Below, in pieces: positions 32,348 to 45,167 of a stretch of DNA of 64,000 nucleotides. Every line of letters begins with the position of its first letter. The first letter of the stretch is position 1. The stretch comes from Zoroaster sp. YZ-2022. Taxonomy: Eukaryota; Echinodermata; Asteroidea; Forcipulatida; Zoroasteridae. Under the pieces are notes generated by a model. It saw nothing but the letters and a program-made list of their open reading frames with translations, was not told the DNA's origin and did not search any database. The position numbers were made by a program, and so were the translations under genes. The DNA lies in NCBI GenBank assembly GCA_029582265.1, contig CM055816.1, positions 89,061,204 through 89,125,203 of the forward strand, in the 5' to 3' direction.

Positions 32348-32792
32348 CTTGTACAAAGATTTCCATGATCACCTATTGGAATGAATAATAAAGACAATGA
32401 CACCAAACGAGATCGCAGATATTATACAGTCAGTGCACACAAACGCATAGTAATAAAAATAAGTTATTTACAAAGGTAGAAAGAGGTATTAGTCAGCATT
32501 AGGAATGACCATTGTAAGCACTCTGCACACATGTGAACATAGAGCAAAGACAGTCTATCCCCCCTACTCAGTCTGAACTCATGTCTTTAATATTCATGGA
32601 AATAACTTGAACTATCTTGCACAGGTTTGTTAGATACATGTACGTACATCCTCCATTTCAGAGGTAACACTCGTTGTAATGCTGATTCTGTGTCAAATTC
32701 AGTGAACCCTGTCATTATTCAATTCCCAAATATAGGAGATCACATGACTATGGTTTCTGACAAACATGTATCAATAACAAATGTCCCTCATT

Positions 32793-32946
32793 AAAAGGGC
32801 ATGGAATCAGTGTCCTAGTTTTTAAAAAACACAGTGACTGAAAATTACTGGCTCATTTATGCAGCAGCAACGGTAATATGACCTTATCATGTGGGGTATT
32901 ATTTTCAGTCAATGACTTATTCTAAAACTGGCATTCGGATTCCAAG
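32793..32946. mobile_element. Foldback MITE fragment (copy C)
   Basis: GGGCATGGAATCAGTGTCC, CAGTGACTGAAAATTACTGG and TAATATGACCTTATCATG match the interior of copies at 18070 and 63823. The outer TIRs are mostly missing. Confidence 0.65.
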
Positions 32947-35900
32947 TTGAATGTAATGTACCTTGTCCCAGTCAAATGTAATACCAGTGGTTACTGGTCA
33001 CAGTAACTTAGCTTGTTCATGCCCTGTGTCACTGGCAAGGTATTCTACATCTGTATTGTTCTGATTATATGTACATGTATTTTAAAATAATAATACTAAT
33101 AATGAAAGCACACAAACAGAAGATTTAGCGCCTGTTTTTGAGTGATTTCAGTAAAAAAAATATATTCTTTAGCTGAAAATTGCTGTATTTCCTGTAGGAA
33201 GGAAAATGCATATGCAAAAACATATTTCATAATACAATTGTGAAAAAAACTTGGTTTGACAGTGATTTAGTAGCTGTATGAAGTTATAGCAGGATCCACC
33301 ATAAATTAATATTGGGACTAATTTATTTTAAAATCATGATTGCTTTGTAAAAATGTTTTTAAGTATTTTGGTTTAAAGTATTTTTGTTTTTCTTTCCTCA
33401 AGAAAATAAGCAATGTTGAGATAAAAAGAAAATTGCCAGTAAAATACTCTAAAAAACACAGATGAGACATCTTTAAGATAGATGTTGTCAAGATTTCTAG
33501 TTCTAGACTTGGTTATTAGCTGACAATCTCAAACTGATTTGAAGGTGGATTATACATTTCATCTTTAATAATATTTTTCCTCTATGTGTATCGTTTTCTT
33601 GATTGCAATGTTTCCTTTCACATATCACATCCCATACCAGTAAGTATTCATCATCACAAAGCATTAGACGTGACCTATGTGAATCTAACTAAACTCATCA
33701 ACAAATAATGATGAGAGTCGATTTAGAGGAAGATGTGCACTTAGGTACTCTTTAAGTATAATGGGATTTCTAAAGACCATAGTATCAAACAACACAAAAC
33801 AACCCTCAAATAATAACATCTCAATAAATAGACTTTGACAGTGCATCATGTGACACTAAATCATGGGTTATTATTTTGAAAGCATAATGGCACAGAAAGA
33901 CACTGAAGCCAGTACAGTATGCAAACTGATGGTCCAATTACAAACTAATCAACAAGCAGGCTTGTACATGATGTACAGTAGTCAAGACATCAAATACAGT
34001 GTACATGCAATGATTGATTATTTGTTAAAGGCTAGACCACTGACAGAGGTACATGTATGTACACAGGTTCCTAGACTAAAGCGTCCCATATTTCAATGTA
34101 CCAAACTTATTAAGTGAACATTTTGATAATCTTCAAATTTAACTGCTGATTCCTCTACAAATTGAATGCATATAGAAAACTACTTCTCTTTCTATTTCAG
34201 CAAGCGAGATAAAGCAAAGGTTATGCTACATGTAGCTGTCCACTTTTTCCCACATTTTTCCGAGTAACATTTAAGCAAACTCCTGCAATGTTGACTTGTA
34301 ATAACAGCCTGTAAATAATGAATTTCACAATAGGAGGTAGTTAGCCTACATGTATGTAGCATACCACTCTACAGTACCTCTATACATCAAGTACAAGGAC
34401 TATGCTTTTATGGGTGTATAATTTGTATTGTGAGAAGATGAAGAGGCTTGCTTGCTTGCTTTATTATATTTGCTTGTAAGCATTTGACAGTCATTTAGAC
34501 CAATATATTTTGTGACATGTTCACATATTTGTACATTTAGCTATAGCCAAGAGAGTTCCCCTCCTTCCTTATTGACAAAGCACACATGACATTGTGTGAA
34601 TGCTGTGACAAGTAGCTGGCTAGAATCCAGTACGCTACAAGGATCAACAACTAATCCTATTCAAGCTTAGTATTCATCCAGCAAGCCAAGCCTTCCAGCT
34701 GTCTACCCTTGCCTGTACAATCCACATACTTTAATCAGTCCTCATCATTGCAGCCTGCTGTAACCTTTCACATCTTATCTTGCCAACAAAGTTATTCCAC
34801 CCAGCTACTCGACCCACCTACAGCACCAAGTTATTGCACTCTTACACCACAATGGGTACTTGGAAGTACATGTAGCACAGGATTGGGCAATTTTGGCATT
34901 CTTTGTACACTATTGAAAACATTATGTATTTAACAAATATATTTTTTTTTATTTGGATCATTGCTAAAAGTTCACAAAACAATCAAAATACACTGTACTG
35001 GAACCCTTGATAAAGTACATGTATACTGGAACCTTAGCTAATTTATACCCTATCACCAGGATTGACTATTCCATTCATGATTACACGTATTGTATTAAAA
35101 AGCAGTTGAGTGTAAATTGTTTGCAAACGTGAAAGCAATTAATCAGTACAACAATTACTCTTCACAGATGATTGCTTTCAACAATGTATTCAATATATAA
35201 TTACTAAAGGTTTCTTCACTTCCCTGGCTATTGACAAATGCCAGACTGTGACTCAAGTCAGAATGGTCCCACAATTAGAAATACAGTAAAAGCAATCATG
35301 AAATTCTTTATTTCAGAATATTTCCGACCTCATCACATTCAGAATTCCTCCAACCACATCTCTGGATCACATCACATTGCTTCAAAGAAAGGTATTCAAT
35401 CATTGCTTGTCATAATAATTAAATAGACAGCAATATACACGTACTGCAGTACAAAAATGAACCAGAAATAAAAAATAACCAACAATAAATCATAAGAAAA
35501 ACGCATGAACAAAAAATGTGAAAGCAATTACTGAGGGAGGCTATTGGTGAGCAATTATACAACTACCCTTCGTTTGCAACGATCGTCTACAAATATTATA
35601 CTTGGCTGCAAATTATATCAATCGCACATGAAATAACGTGAAGCAGATCCTGGACAAATAGAGTATAATAGCAAGGCAAAAAGGCTGATGACTTCAGGCT
35701 GAATATTGCGCCATTATTAGGTTTACTTTGCTGGACTATATCTGGGCACCTGTCCCACTGCCAAACACCAACCAAGCTACCCATTGTCACCCCCTACCAA
35801 ATACCAGCGGCACAGATTAAACCATTATTGAACAACACAAAAAATCACAAATTCATCCTGAAAGAAATGGAGAAACCTATATGAGGTAGCAAGGCAAACA

Positions 35901-36349
35901 GGATGTCCTGTGATCTGATTGGCCAAACATCCCCGGGAAAGAAAGCAGTTGAATAAACTCATTTTGCCTTGCACCCCCTGCGGCGTCGTTTTCACAAGTT
36001 AATGTCATTTTATCTGATGTATAGACAGGCATAAAAGGTAGCTTTTCTACACAGAGTGCCGTCGTGCAATGTTGTATGCTGAAGCGTGATGAAGAGATGG
36101 TCAGCATAAGCTAGCCTCTTCTTCCATGTCAACAGGAAGCTGTCAGTAACAAGCTACTCACTGCAGACTCTGCTATATTAAAATTTCTCAATAACCAGAT
36201 AAACTTCATTTGACTAATAACGACGATAGCTCCAATTACATTCAATATTTTTCCCAATACCCCCTTCCTCACAACTCTGTCAAACCATACAGCTAAGGGA
36301 CTGTGCATAGGGGGACCTTGTGGTTAGCTCAATGTCTTTGCAAATTGCA
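32947..36349. other. Unique-looking sequence, no gene supported
   Basis: The longest stretch without repeats (3.4 kb). ORFs of 60-84 codons occur at 33863, 34709, 35238 and minus-strand 35596 and 35877, but none shows a domain, and codon use gives no hint of coding. It could be intron or regulatory DNA; conservation data are needed to say. Confidence 0.45.
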
Positions 36350-36351
36350 TA

Positions 36352-36786
36352 CGACATAAAACACAATAAAGGGGGCCACTTTCCTACCGTCACGTTAGCA
36401 GTTTTTCTTATGGTTGTAATTTTTGTTTTAATATCTGAAACCACCCAAAAAGAATTTCAACATTTGAAGAGACATGCATGCTTATCCTAAAGATAATTTG
36501 AGTTGATTATTGCTATTCTTTTTTTAATTACCCTAAAATTTCCATCAACAAATGGACGGAAAAGTGAGGTAACTTTTTCCGTCCAATTTTTATGGAACTT
36601 TGAGGGTAAAAAAATGAAAAAATAAAATAAATCAACTCAAATTAATTCTAGTATAAGCCTGCATGTCCATTCACATGTTGAAACACTTTTTGGTTGGTTT
36701 CAGGTACTTAAAAATAAATAACAACCATTGGAAAAACTGCTAACGTGACGGATGCAAAGTGGCCCCCTTTATTGTGTTTTATGTCA
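36352..36786 (+). mobile_element. Palindromic TA-flanked MITE, copy 3
   Basis: TA at 36350-36351 and 36787-36788. Same orientation as copies 1, 4 and 5 (CCTACCGTCACG arm left, TGACGGATGCAAAG arm right), 435 bp. Confidence 0.9.
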
Positions 36787-36788
36787 TA

Positions 36789-37271
36789 CACACTCTACGA
36801 TTGTAAGTTGTTGTTTTTGTACTCGTAGCCTAAGGATGTTAATTCCTCAAGCAATTCCTACTATTGTTCTATCTACAAAATTAACATATTTGTCAGTCGT
36901 ATCACAAAATAACCAGTTCTCAAATTTGATTAAAAACGTGCTGCTTGCATACAACATGTGATAAAGGGAATATTTCTTCATTTTGCCAATTTGAAATTAA
37001 TTAATTGCAGCAAATAGGATAGATAGCTTAAGTGCCCAAAGGAACTCAATCTGTTCCATGATCTGAAGTACATGACTTAACAAGCACAGTGCTCACCATA
37101 CAATATGTATATCAGCATATGTATAATGATGGCAACCACATATTCCCAAAACTAACATATCATTCCATGATTGAACAATTCACTGTTTTAATGTGAAAAA
37201 AAGGAAAATAGTGTGCAATACAAACAATTATTTCCTGAAGTGAAATTGTCATAGTATATTCGTCAATGAAA
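36789..37271. other. No feature recognised
   Basis: Unique-looking sequence between two MITEs. Confidence 0.5.
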
Positions 37272-37273
37272 TA

Positions 37274-38119
37274 AACTCCTCAAAAAACGTTCGGAAACTC
37301 AAGTTAGACTGACGATTTCTCTCTTGTTAACAACTCATTTTCCTTGCATTTGGTATCATTGGAAAGCCCTGTTATTCCTATTTACAATGATGTGCCATTT
37401 GTTATGATTATGCAATTGGGGGATGTGCAGCACAGCTGAATATGGGGGTGGGTGTAAAGTGAAATGTTGCAAAATGCATTGCTATTGTCATACAGTGCAT
37501 TCCCCTTTTGCTTGGAGGAGGCTCTTGACTTAACATTGTTTGTTCAATGAAGGAAGCTGTTCAATGATTAAACCAGAAAAAAGACTTTCCTTACGTCTTG
37601 TTTTGTCTTTTGTTAGTGATAGAGAGTTTCATTGTACTGTGAGAGAGATTTGTTGTTACTGATGGAGAATTACTGGGTGTTTGAGTGCAGAAAATGACAA
37701 ATTCTTTTACTCTGTTTGAAACTCTACCACATTAACAACAGAGTTGCTATCCCGAAGGCAATTTATTGTGACAGGCCATGTGGATTTCTGAACTTTTCCC
37801 GCACATTTATGGCCTAAAACCTTTAAATATTGGTTAGTAAGCAGACAATCATTCAAGACACATCTTCCAAACAACTCCTAACAGCAAGAGTCAATACACT
37901 TTTGACAATAGCAATGCATTTTGCAACATTTCACTTTACACCCACCCCCATATTCAGCTGTGCTGCACATCCCCCAATTGTGTAATCATAACAAATGGCA
38001 CATCATTGTAAAGAGGAATAACAGGGCTTTCCAATGATACAAAATGCAAGGAAAATGAGTTGGTAACAAGAGAGAAATCGTCAGTCTAACTTGAGTTTCC
38101 GAACTTTTTTTGAGGAGTT
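37274..38119. mobile_element. Long-TIR foldback element, TA target
   Basis: TA at 37272-37273 and 38120-38121. Arms of about 220 bp (AACTCCTCAAAAAACGTTCG left; GAACTTTTTTTGAGGAGTT right) are nearly identical inverted copies through GCACAGCTGAATATGGGGG and TTGCAAAATGCATTGC. A 400-bp unique centre holds no recognised ORF. 846 bp, single copy in the window. Confidence 0.88.
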
Positions 38120-38121
38120 TA

Positions 38122-38440
38122 TATGAAAACTGTTCTCTAGACTATATGGGCAGTTGATGACATGTAAATACCTACATGTATATTAACTCTTTCTTTAACT
38201 TAAAATTATAGTTAAAGTCTCCAATGCTTGAAAACATTGCAGACGATACTAAGAATAATGTCAGTTTGTGGAGTGATAGAGGTAGTCATATGAACAATCT
38301 CAAATATTGAAAATAATTACACTATAATCACCTAATAATCATTTCAAATTTTAACTTTTTCTTTTCTTTCTGAATTTGTTTAAATTTTTGTAAATGTTTG
38401 AAACACTTATTAATTACATTGGACATCGGGGTCTCATCAA
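38122..38440. other. No feature recognised
   Basis: AT-rich unique-looking sequence. Confidence 0.5.
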
Positions 38441-38520
38441 GCCACCCGTTCACCTGTCCACCTGTCCACCTGTCCACCTGTCCACCTGTCCACCCGTTCA
38501 CCTGTCCACCTGTCCACCTG
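38441..38520. repeat. 9-bp minisatellite (CACCTGTCC), about eight units
   Basis: CACCTGTCC units with two CACCCGTTC variants. Frames on both strands (HLSTCPPV, GGQVDRWT) are artefacts of the multiple-of-three period. Confidence 0.95.
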
Positions 38521-39590
38521 GACAATCTGCCAAGCCTACCTGTCCAGGACAGTCAAGTGTCCATTATCTACTCTGTCCTATTAACAAGTTCATGTAAGTC
38601 TGTTTTTAGAGTGACCTAATTGAAGCCAAACCTATTTGTAGTAATTTAAGTCCAATTTTGAAGCTAGAAAAGCACCAGAGAGAATCTAGAATCCAAATCT
38701 TTCCACGTTCCGAAAGCAGGACCTTAATATCTCCCACACTGAAATGGCTTGCATGCTCACAAATGGTAATTCACATGAACAATTTGTCACCAGCTCCACT
38801 GTAGTTCAATCTGGACGGGCAGTTTCAAAACCTAAATGAAACTCTATTGGACATACTCATCCACATTCACATAACAAAACATACATGTAATAGTAGTATG
38901 AGATCTGAATATGAAGCTGCTTCATATCTGCTAATGTTCACAATGATATGTGTACATATATCTTACCCCTCTATAGAGCAATGAGGAAGCAATGAGACAG
39001 CAATTAGACACCCCTATCTAAATTTATTTGCTGTTTTGTTTATACAGAGCTCTCAATCCATTTACACTCCAGCCTGCTTGTACTTGTGCCCCAGGTATAC
39101 ATTTTGGTAGTTGAGATAAAGTCACTGAACCAGTCTTTGCCTCAATAGCTTCGATATGAAAACACCACCTTTCTTTGAGCTTTCCATCCGATATTAAATT
39201 TACATACATGAGGGGTGAGTTTCAAATTAAAACGACTTGTACCTTAATGTCAAGAAAGCAATCATGCAGCAGCCCCAACCTGCAACTTGCTCTCATGGGA
39301 TTGTCAAAGATTAATTGCAGTTTCTCAGCTTGTCATAAAATCAAGATTCTTCTGAAAATACAGGGTGGTTCCGGGGAAAAACTCAACAAGATTCATTTCC
39401 ACTTAATTTGAGCAAATTTCTAGACAGATTTCAAAGGGGCCATGTTGACGGGTGACTCTGATATGAATATCACTTAGATGATTGAATCATTGTCAATATT
39501 AATAAAATATGCTTTAAAGGTCAGAGATTAGATCACATAGGGTCAGTAAAGAGATCCAATTGTTGCTTGCAATATGCATGATATCAATTA
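38521..39590. other. No feature recognised
   Basis: Unique-looking sequence, short unsupported ORFs only. Confidence 0.5.
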
Positions 39591-39591
39591 A

Positions 39592-39814
39592 ACATGTTCA
39601 AATGTATTTTGACTTAATCATAAGTCCACTTTTCCTGATTTTTATGAAATAAATTTTCATTTTAATTTTAAAAAATTTAAATTTCATAATTTTTATGAAA
39701 TAAATTATCATTTTATTGCAATTTTTCTAAATTCGACTTGATTTACCAACATTTATTTCATAAAAATTAGGAAAAGTGGACTTATGATTATGTCAAAATA
39801 ATTTTGAACATGTT
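39592..39814. mobile_element. AT-rich foldback MITE
   Basis: ACATGTTCAAATGTATTTTG with TCATAAGTCCACTTTTCC at the left is mirrored by GGAAAAGTGGACTTATGA and TTTTGAACATGT at the right. The whole 223 bp folds as a hairpin with TTTATGAAATAAA arms. No target duplication was identified. Confidence 0.8.
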
Positions 39815-39815
39815 C

Positions 39816-40520
39816 TAATAGCAACTGCATGTATATAGCCTACTTAAGTATGCCATTTTTCACTAAAGACACGGTGTACATCAAGGTTTATATCCACACA
39901 CATGAACGTATGTATGATAAACAGCCCAAAAGACAAATTCTAAATTTTGTGTGTGACTGATTTTGTCCACCCAGATATAAAGACCAGCGATTGTTATCGT
40001 GACTGTCAATGACAATACCCAGTCATGTTGTCTTTTGTTATCTATTCTGCTGGAATTCCCTCAACGTTCTGCTGATGATTTCTATTTTAAAAGGACCACC
40101 GTGTTCCGTGTCTCCAACAAGCTTCACACTATTATTCCGTATACATTAAATATTTAAATTGAAGACATAAAATATTTGTATTTCTAACAGTAACAAAGGC
40201 GTTTCTGAATTCCTCAAACCATTTTACTGTTAAGATTCCCCAGATAATCAGTTAGTACTAAATAAGTATCAAAGTCTTTGTTGGGCTATGTGCTTTTAAC
40301 TTCAAATGCTCATTCATTTAAAGCAAACTGATCCTTCCCATAACATTCCTGTTATTCTAGTTGTACAATTGGATTAGTGTTAGGAGTTAGGGTTAAAGGG
40401 ACACTTTAATGTTGACCTTTCTTTGATAGTTCCATTGTCCAATGGCAACGGTTGTGAGAAGCTAGATTGAGGGATGGAAATATCAGCTATGAATTCCTAC
40501 TTCTTTTTTGTGACAACAGA
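39816..40520. other. No feature; orphan CCCTAAC-type end
   Basis: GTTAGGAGTTAGGGTTAA at about 40380-40397 matches a right terminus of the CCCTAAC MITE family, with no partner nearby. The rest is unique-looking. Confidence 0.4.
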
Positions 40521-40906
40521 AATTCCATGGTTACATTTTTTGAGGTTTTGAGCACACTCTTAATGACATAATATATATTTCACTCATCGGTTTTTTCACA
40601 GTAGTTACATTATACCCAGACCTTACTCAGCACAAAATAATAATTTCAGAAATGTGTTATATGAACGCAATATAAGAGAAAAGGTGTTATTTTATGCATG
40701 TTCAAAAAATATATCGTGAGCAACAAGCATTTTTTTCTTATATAGCATACATATTAAAAATTTCTGAAATTATTATTTTGTGCTGAGTAAGGTCTGGGTA
40801 TAATGCAGCTGCTGTGAAAAAATTTATAAGTGAAATATGTAAGTAAGGAAATTATGGCATTAAGAGTGGGTCTAATACCAAAAAAATGTAACGTAACCAT
40901 GGAATT
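40521..40906. mobile_element. Foldback MITE, AATTCCATGG ends
   Basis: AATTCCATGGTTACATTTTT at the left and AATGTAACGTAACCATGGAATT at the right frame arms of about 170 bp that also share CACTCTTAATG, CAGACCTTACTCAGCAC and AATAATAATTTCAGAAAT in inverted order. No clear target duplication. Confidence 0.8.
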
Positions 40907-40925
40907 GCCTATACAGACACACATA

Positions 40926-41365
40926 CAGGTCATTCCATGAACGTGGGACACTTGTGTTTTCCAAGTATTTCAGATATTGGGGCCTGTGTTATTCCTGACA
41001 TCGTACGAGCTGATGATTATAACTTTCACCTATTGTTGCATCTCATACAGACCTACTATGACAACAAACAAAAATTTCTTGGGTCTCCCCTATTTTGATC
41101 CATTAACTTTAGTCAGTATATTACATAACGTAACAAGACACGGTGTCCCCTTGTAATTTTGTTACATCATTAACCTCATATCAGGTGAAACAGGAAGTAA
41201 ATACATGACACCAGTTTTAATGTTTGTATCTATTATTTTAAAAGATGACAACCTACAAAACTATGATAAATAAGGTAACAAAACTGTTTTTTTTTCTTTA
41301 TTTAATGAACTTGAAATTTTGACCTCCATGTCACACTTTGGGTCCCACGTTCATGGAATGACCCA
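40926..41365. mobile_element. TA-flanked MITE, CAGGTCATTCC TIR
   Basis: TA at 40924-40925 and 41366-41367. CAGGTCATTCCATGAACGTG then GGAC is mirrored by GTCC then CACGTTCATGGAATGACCCA: 22 perfect inverted positions apart from the outermost bases. 440 bp, non-coding. Related terminus at 87-342. Confidence 0.88.
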
Positions 41366-41677
41366 TATATTAGAACCCTCCTTTAGACAAAATGTCTTAA
41401 TAATGCATTAAGTATTAATTATCAGGGAAATTCACTGATCTATGACTACTGTAGCTTCCAACATGCTTCATGATCAATATGACCCACAACTCTACATGTA
41501 TGCTACATCTTGCTTGTCTTTATTCTCTCTCCAGTCATCTATCATTCCACATTCATGTATTTATTGAATCATATTTGTGATATTGTTACATGTTATGGAG
41601 GATTCTTATACAGCTTATGTTTCCCCATCATCTTCTCAAAAAATTCAATAAATAAATAAAAATAAAAACACTTTTAA

Positions 41678-41902
41678 CCCTTTAAACTCAGCCCTGTAGA
41701 ATATCGGACGCCGGCGTCCGATGAAATAAATCAATTCTTACACAACATCTGTACGCCATTTTTTTCCAAAAGGTTGGTGGGGGTCAAAACTTTGATAAAA
41801 ATGTAGGCCCATATGTAAGCTTTCCAATGGTATATAATGTGATAAGGCAGAATTTTTTATACAAAGAACAAAATTCACCAAAACAGGCCTGAGTTTAAAG
41901 GG
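41678..41902. mobile_element. TTAA-flanked MITE with a CpG-rich palindrome
   Basis: TTAA at 41674-41677 and 41903-41906; ends CCCTTTAAACTCAGCCCTG and GGCCTGAGTTTAAAGGG. At 41703-41722 ATCGGACGCCGGCGTCCGAT is a perfect 20-bp palindrome in otherwise AT-rich DNA. 225 bp, single copy. Confidence 0.85.
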
Positions 41903-41906
41903 TTAA

Positions 41907-43327
41907 TCTACTTAAATCTAGTAAAACAATTATATTTCTTGATTTTGAAACAGCTTTAAATCGAACACAGCCAACATAAAAATCAACGTTGGGAATTCAC
42001 AAGGATATTATCACAGCCAATTTGGAATGAAACTGAAGCTTTTAAGCATAGTCTTTACAATACCCTTGAGGATAGCATGCACTGCTTCTTTCGAGGAATA
42101 CATCTTTCAGTTTGAAGGATGACATTCACATACTGTAATTCCCTGCCAGCCTCAGCTCTGATATCAAGAGGATCTACAAATTATCATCTCATATACCCAA
42201 ACAGTGATGAAATGTAAGGTCTTAAACATTGCTTATCTTACCTTCAACATCCAAAGAGTGAAGAGTAATGTTGCCATGGTAACGTACAGGTGCAGTGATG
42301 TCAGTAGTGTGATATGACCGTTTTATGCATGGCAAGTAGGAGAAGAATGGACAGCATCAATGGAGAAAGAAAAAATGACCACAACATTAGTGCCATCAAT
42401 TCAAACAAACCCAGATAAATCAATCATTATTAGCCAATTTTTCACAATCATCAAAGTAACGCACGCTTTTTCCAATTTTCCATCTGAGAACTAAGTATAC
42501 TAGTCACATGTTTTAAAAAGTACAATTTGGAAGTTTTAGTTGAAAAAAATATATCCAAAAAAATCTTAGGACAAAATCAGACACAATATTCAATTGGACT
42601 TCAATAATTTAGACTATCACAAACAATCATTTTCTGTGTGTGGCATGCTAGTTTTTACACGGTTTAAAAATTATTATCTGCACTTCTGTGCATGCAGCAT
42701 TTGATTCATTGTGCAATTTACATCAATGATGAAATAAACGAAGACATGTATTTCTTTACAAAAACAAACACAATTCGATCAGCAAAAATCGTATTTTATA
42801 CACAAACACGTTTGTATGTATATCATCAATTTATACCTCAGACTGTTGGAACACCCTATTTGGTCAAGAGATGGTCAGTGGAGTTGTATAAATCAACAAT
42901 ATAGACCTGTCATTATTAATATCTGACCAGCATGTATGTCTTGTATTGTGCGTCATCTGTGCTTCGGTATATCAATGTTTATTTCATATCAAAATATTTA
43001 CAGTTATGTAGTCATGCACAATTTAATTCATTTCAGTTTCTATTTGCTTCATTTTCATGAAAAATCTTGATATTTTGAAAACAAAATCATGACGAGCAAT
43101 AACAAATGGTCTTAAAGTCAGGATAAAGACTCATTACAACCCATCTCCATGGTCTAATGGTGTTGGTCCTGTATTTATTAATGATAAACTTGCATTCTGT
43201 TGTGTCTTAAGATGACACGTGTAAAGCACACGTGTAAAGCACACGTGTAAAGCGAACATATAAAACAACTAACCTGTGCAAGTTTCAGCTCATTACAAAA
43301 TGTCTCTGGTTTCTGGATTCCACACGC
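41907..43327. other. No feature recognised
   Basis: Unique-looking sequence. ACACGTGTAAAGC is repeated three times at 43214-43252. Confidence 0.5.
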
Positions 43328-43886
<559 letters not shown>

Positions 43887-43914
43887 GTTTTGAGGCTTTG
43901 CATGGTGGAATATC

Positions 43915-44220
43915 GATATCGTTTCGGTTTGCGGTAACACCATGTGTTTATCTCAACTAACGTGAGAATAACCCGTGAAGTCCCTATGGTTCTCCCTGAA
44001 CCATATTAACCCGTGAAGTCCCCGTGGTTCTCCCTGAACCATATTTCTCACTTAGCGACAGTAGAGAAAACGCAGTTGCCAAATTGGTTCTCCCTTGAAC
44101 CTTTCTCACTTAACGAAGGTTGAGATACGAGTTGTGCGATACGGTTCTTTTCAGAACCTGTATCTCAGCTTCACGTTAGTTGAGATAAACACATGGTGTT
44201 ACCGCAAACCGAAACGATAT
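43915..44220. mobile_element. Foldback, GGTAACACCATGT ends, between two AAT arrays
   Basis: ATATCGTTTCGGTTTGCGG with TAACACCATGTGTTTATCTC at the left is mirrored by GAGATAAACACATGGTGTTA and CCGCAAACCGAAACGATAT at the right. Arms exceed 55 bp. The inside repeats GTGAAGTCCCxxTGGTTCTC twice and has GGTTCTTTTCAGAACC. Same family as 29990 and 23285. Confidence 0.85.
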
Positions 44221-44221
44221 A

Positions 44222-44258
<37 letters not shown>

Positions 44259-44607
44259 GAAGCATTTTTAAAGCGCTCTTATACAACGTATCAGAGCGCT
44301 GTACATTATTACCCCTGTTCATTAGGCGCATAAATCATTCCAGAAACCATCTCAGCTCCCTGGGGCGTATACAGTTCAATTGCTGCCATTTCAGCGCATA
44401 TACATGTAGGGCTAATCAAATACAACATCCAACTCTGCCCTCATAGGTACCCATTTTACTCCTGGGTGGAGAGAAGCAATTATGGTAAAGTGTCTTGCTC
44501 GATGACACAAGCACCCCGGTCGCAGTTAGGATTCGAACCCACATTCTGACGACTCAGCCATCAGAACACAAATCCGATGCACTAAACCGCTCGACCATGG
44601 CACTCCA
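44222..44607 (-). mobile_element. tRNA-derived SINE with a different 3' tail
   Basis: The head on the minus strand starts GTGCCATGGTCGAGCGG, with box B GGTTCGAATCC. The body matches other copies up to GGTAATAATGTAC, but the tail is AGCGCTCTGATACGTTG and AGAGCGCTTTAAAAATG, closer to the LINE 3' end at 5142-5268 than to the standard SINE tail. ATT tail at 44222-44256. Confidence 0.88.
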
Positions 44608-44797
44608 TAAAACATGAAATTTTAGTACAGTGCAGTCACTAAAATTAAAATGTTTATCCAAAATTCAAGGTACATGTATGTATGTGTAAGTTTTTTGTAA
44701 AACTGTAAAAATTTATTGTTTTTTTTTTTAGATTACCCAAGGTTAAACTGCCTTAAAAATCCATTGGTAATCCCCTATAACAAATGATCAAAGATAC

Positions 44798-44837
<40 letters not shown>

Positions 44838-45167
44838 TGTGGATTTATATAGCGCACGTATCCACCAACTAAGTGGTGCTCAAGGCGCATTATATTATTA
44901 TCCCTGCTCATAAGGCTCATAAATCATTCCTGAAACCATCTCAGCTCCCTGGGGAGTATACAGCTCAATTGCTGCCATTTCTAGCGCATGTAGAGCAAAC
45001 CAACTCTGCCTTCACAGGTACCCATTTAACCCCTGGGTGGAGAGAAGCAATTATGATTAAGTGTCTTGCTCAAGGACACAAGTGTCACGGCCGTGATTCG
45101 AACCCACATTATGTTGCTAACACCAGAACTTGAATCCGGTAAGCTAGACCGCTCGGCCACGACACCT
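44798..45167 (-). mobile_element. tRNA-Leu-derived SINE
   Basis: Full-length head (GTCGTGGCCGAGCGGTCTAG on the minus strand), box B, and standard tail. Only two GGCTCATAA units. (AAT)n at 44799-44835. The plus-strand MVLKAHYII... frame recurs in every copy and is not a gene. Confidence 0.92.

Noticed and set aside
34185..34210. Splice acceptor (TTTCTATTTCAG) of a host exon
   Set aside because: No open frame with coding character follows.
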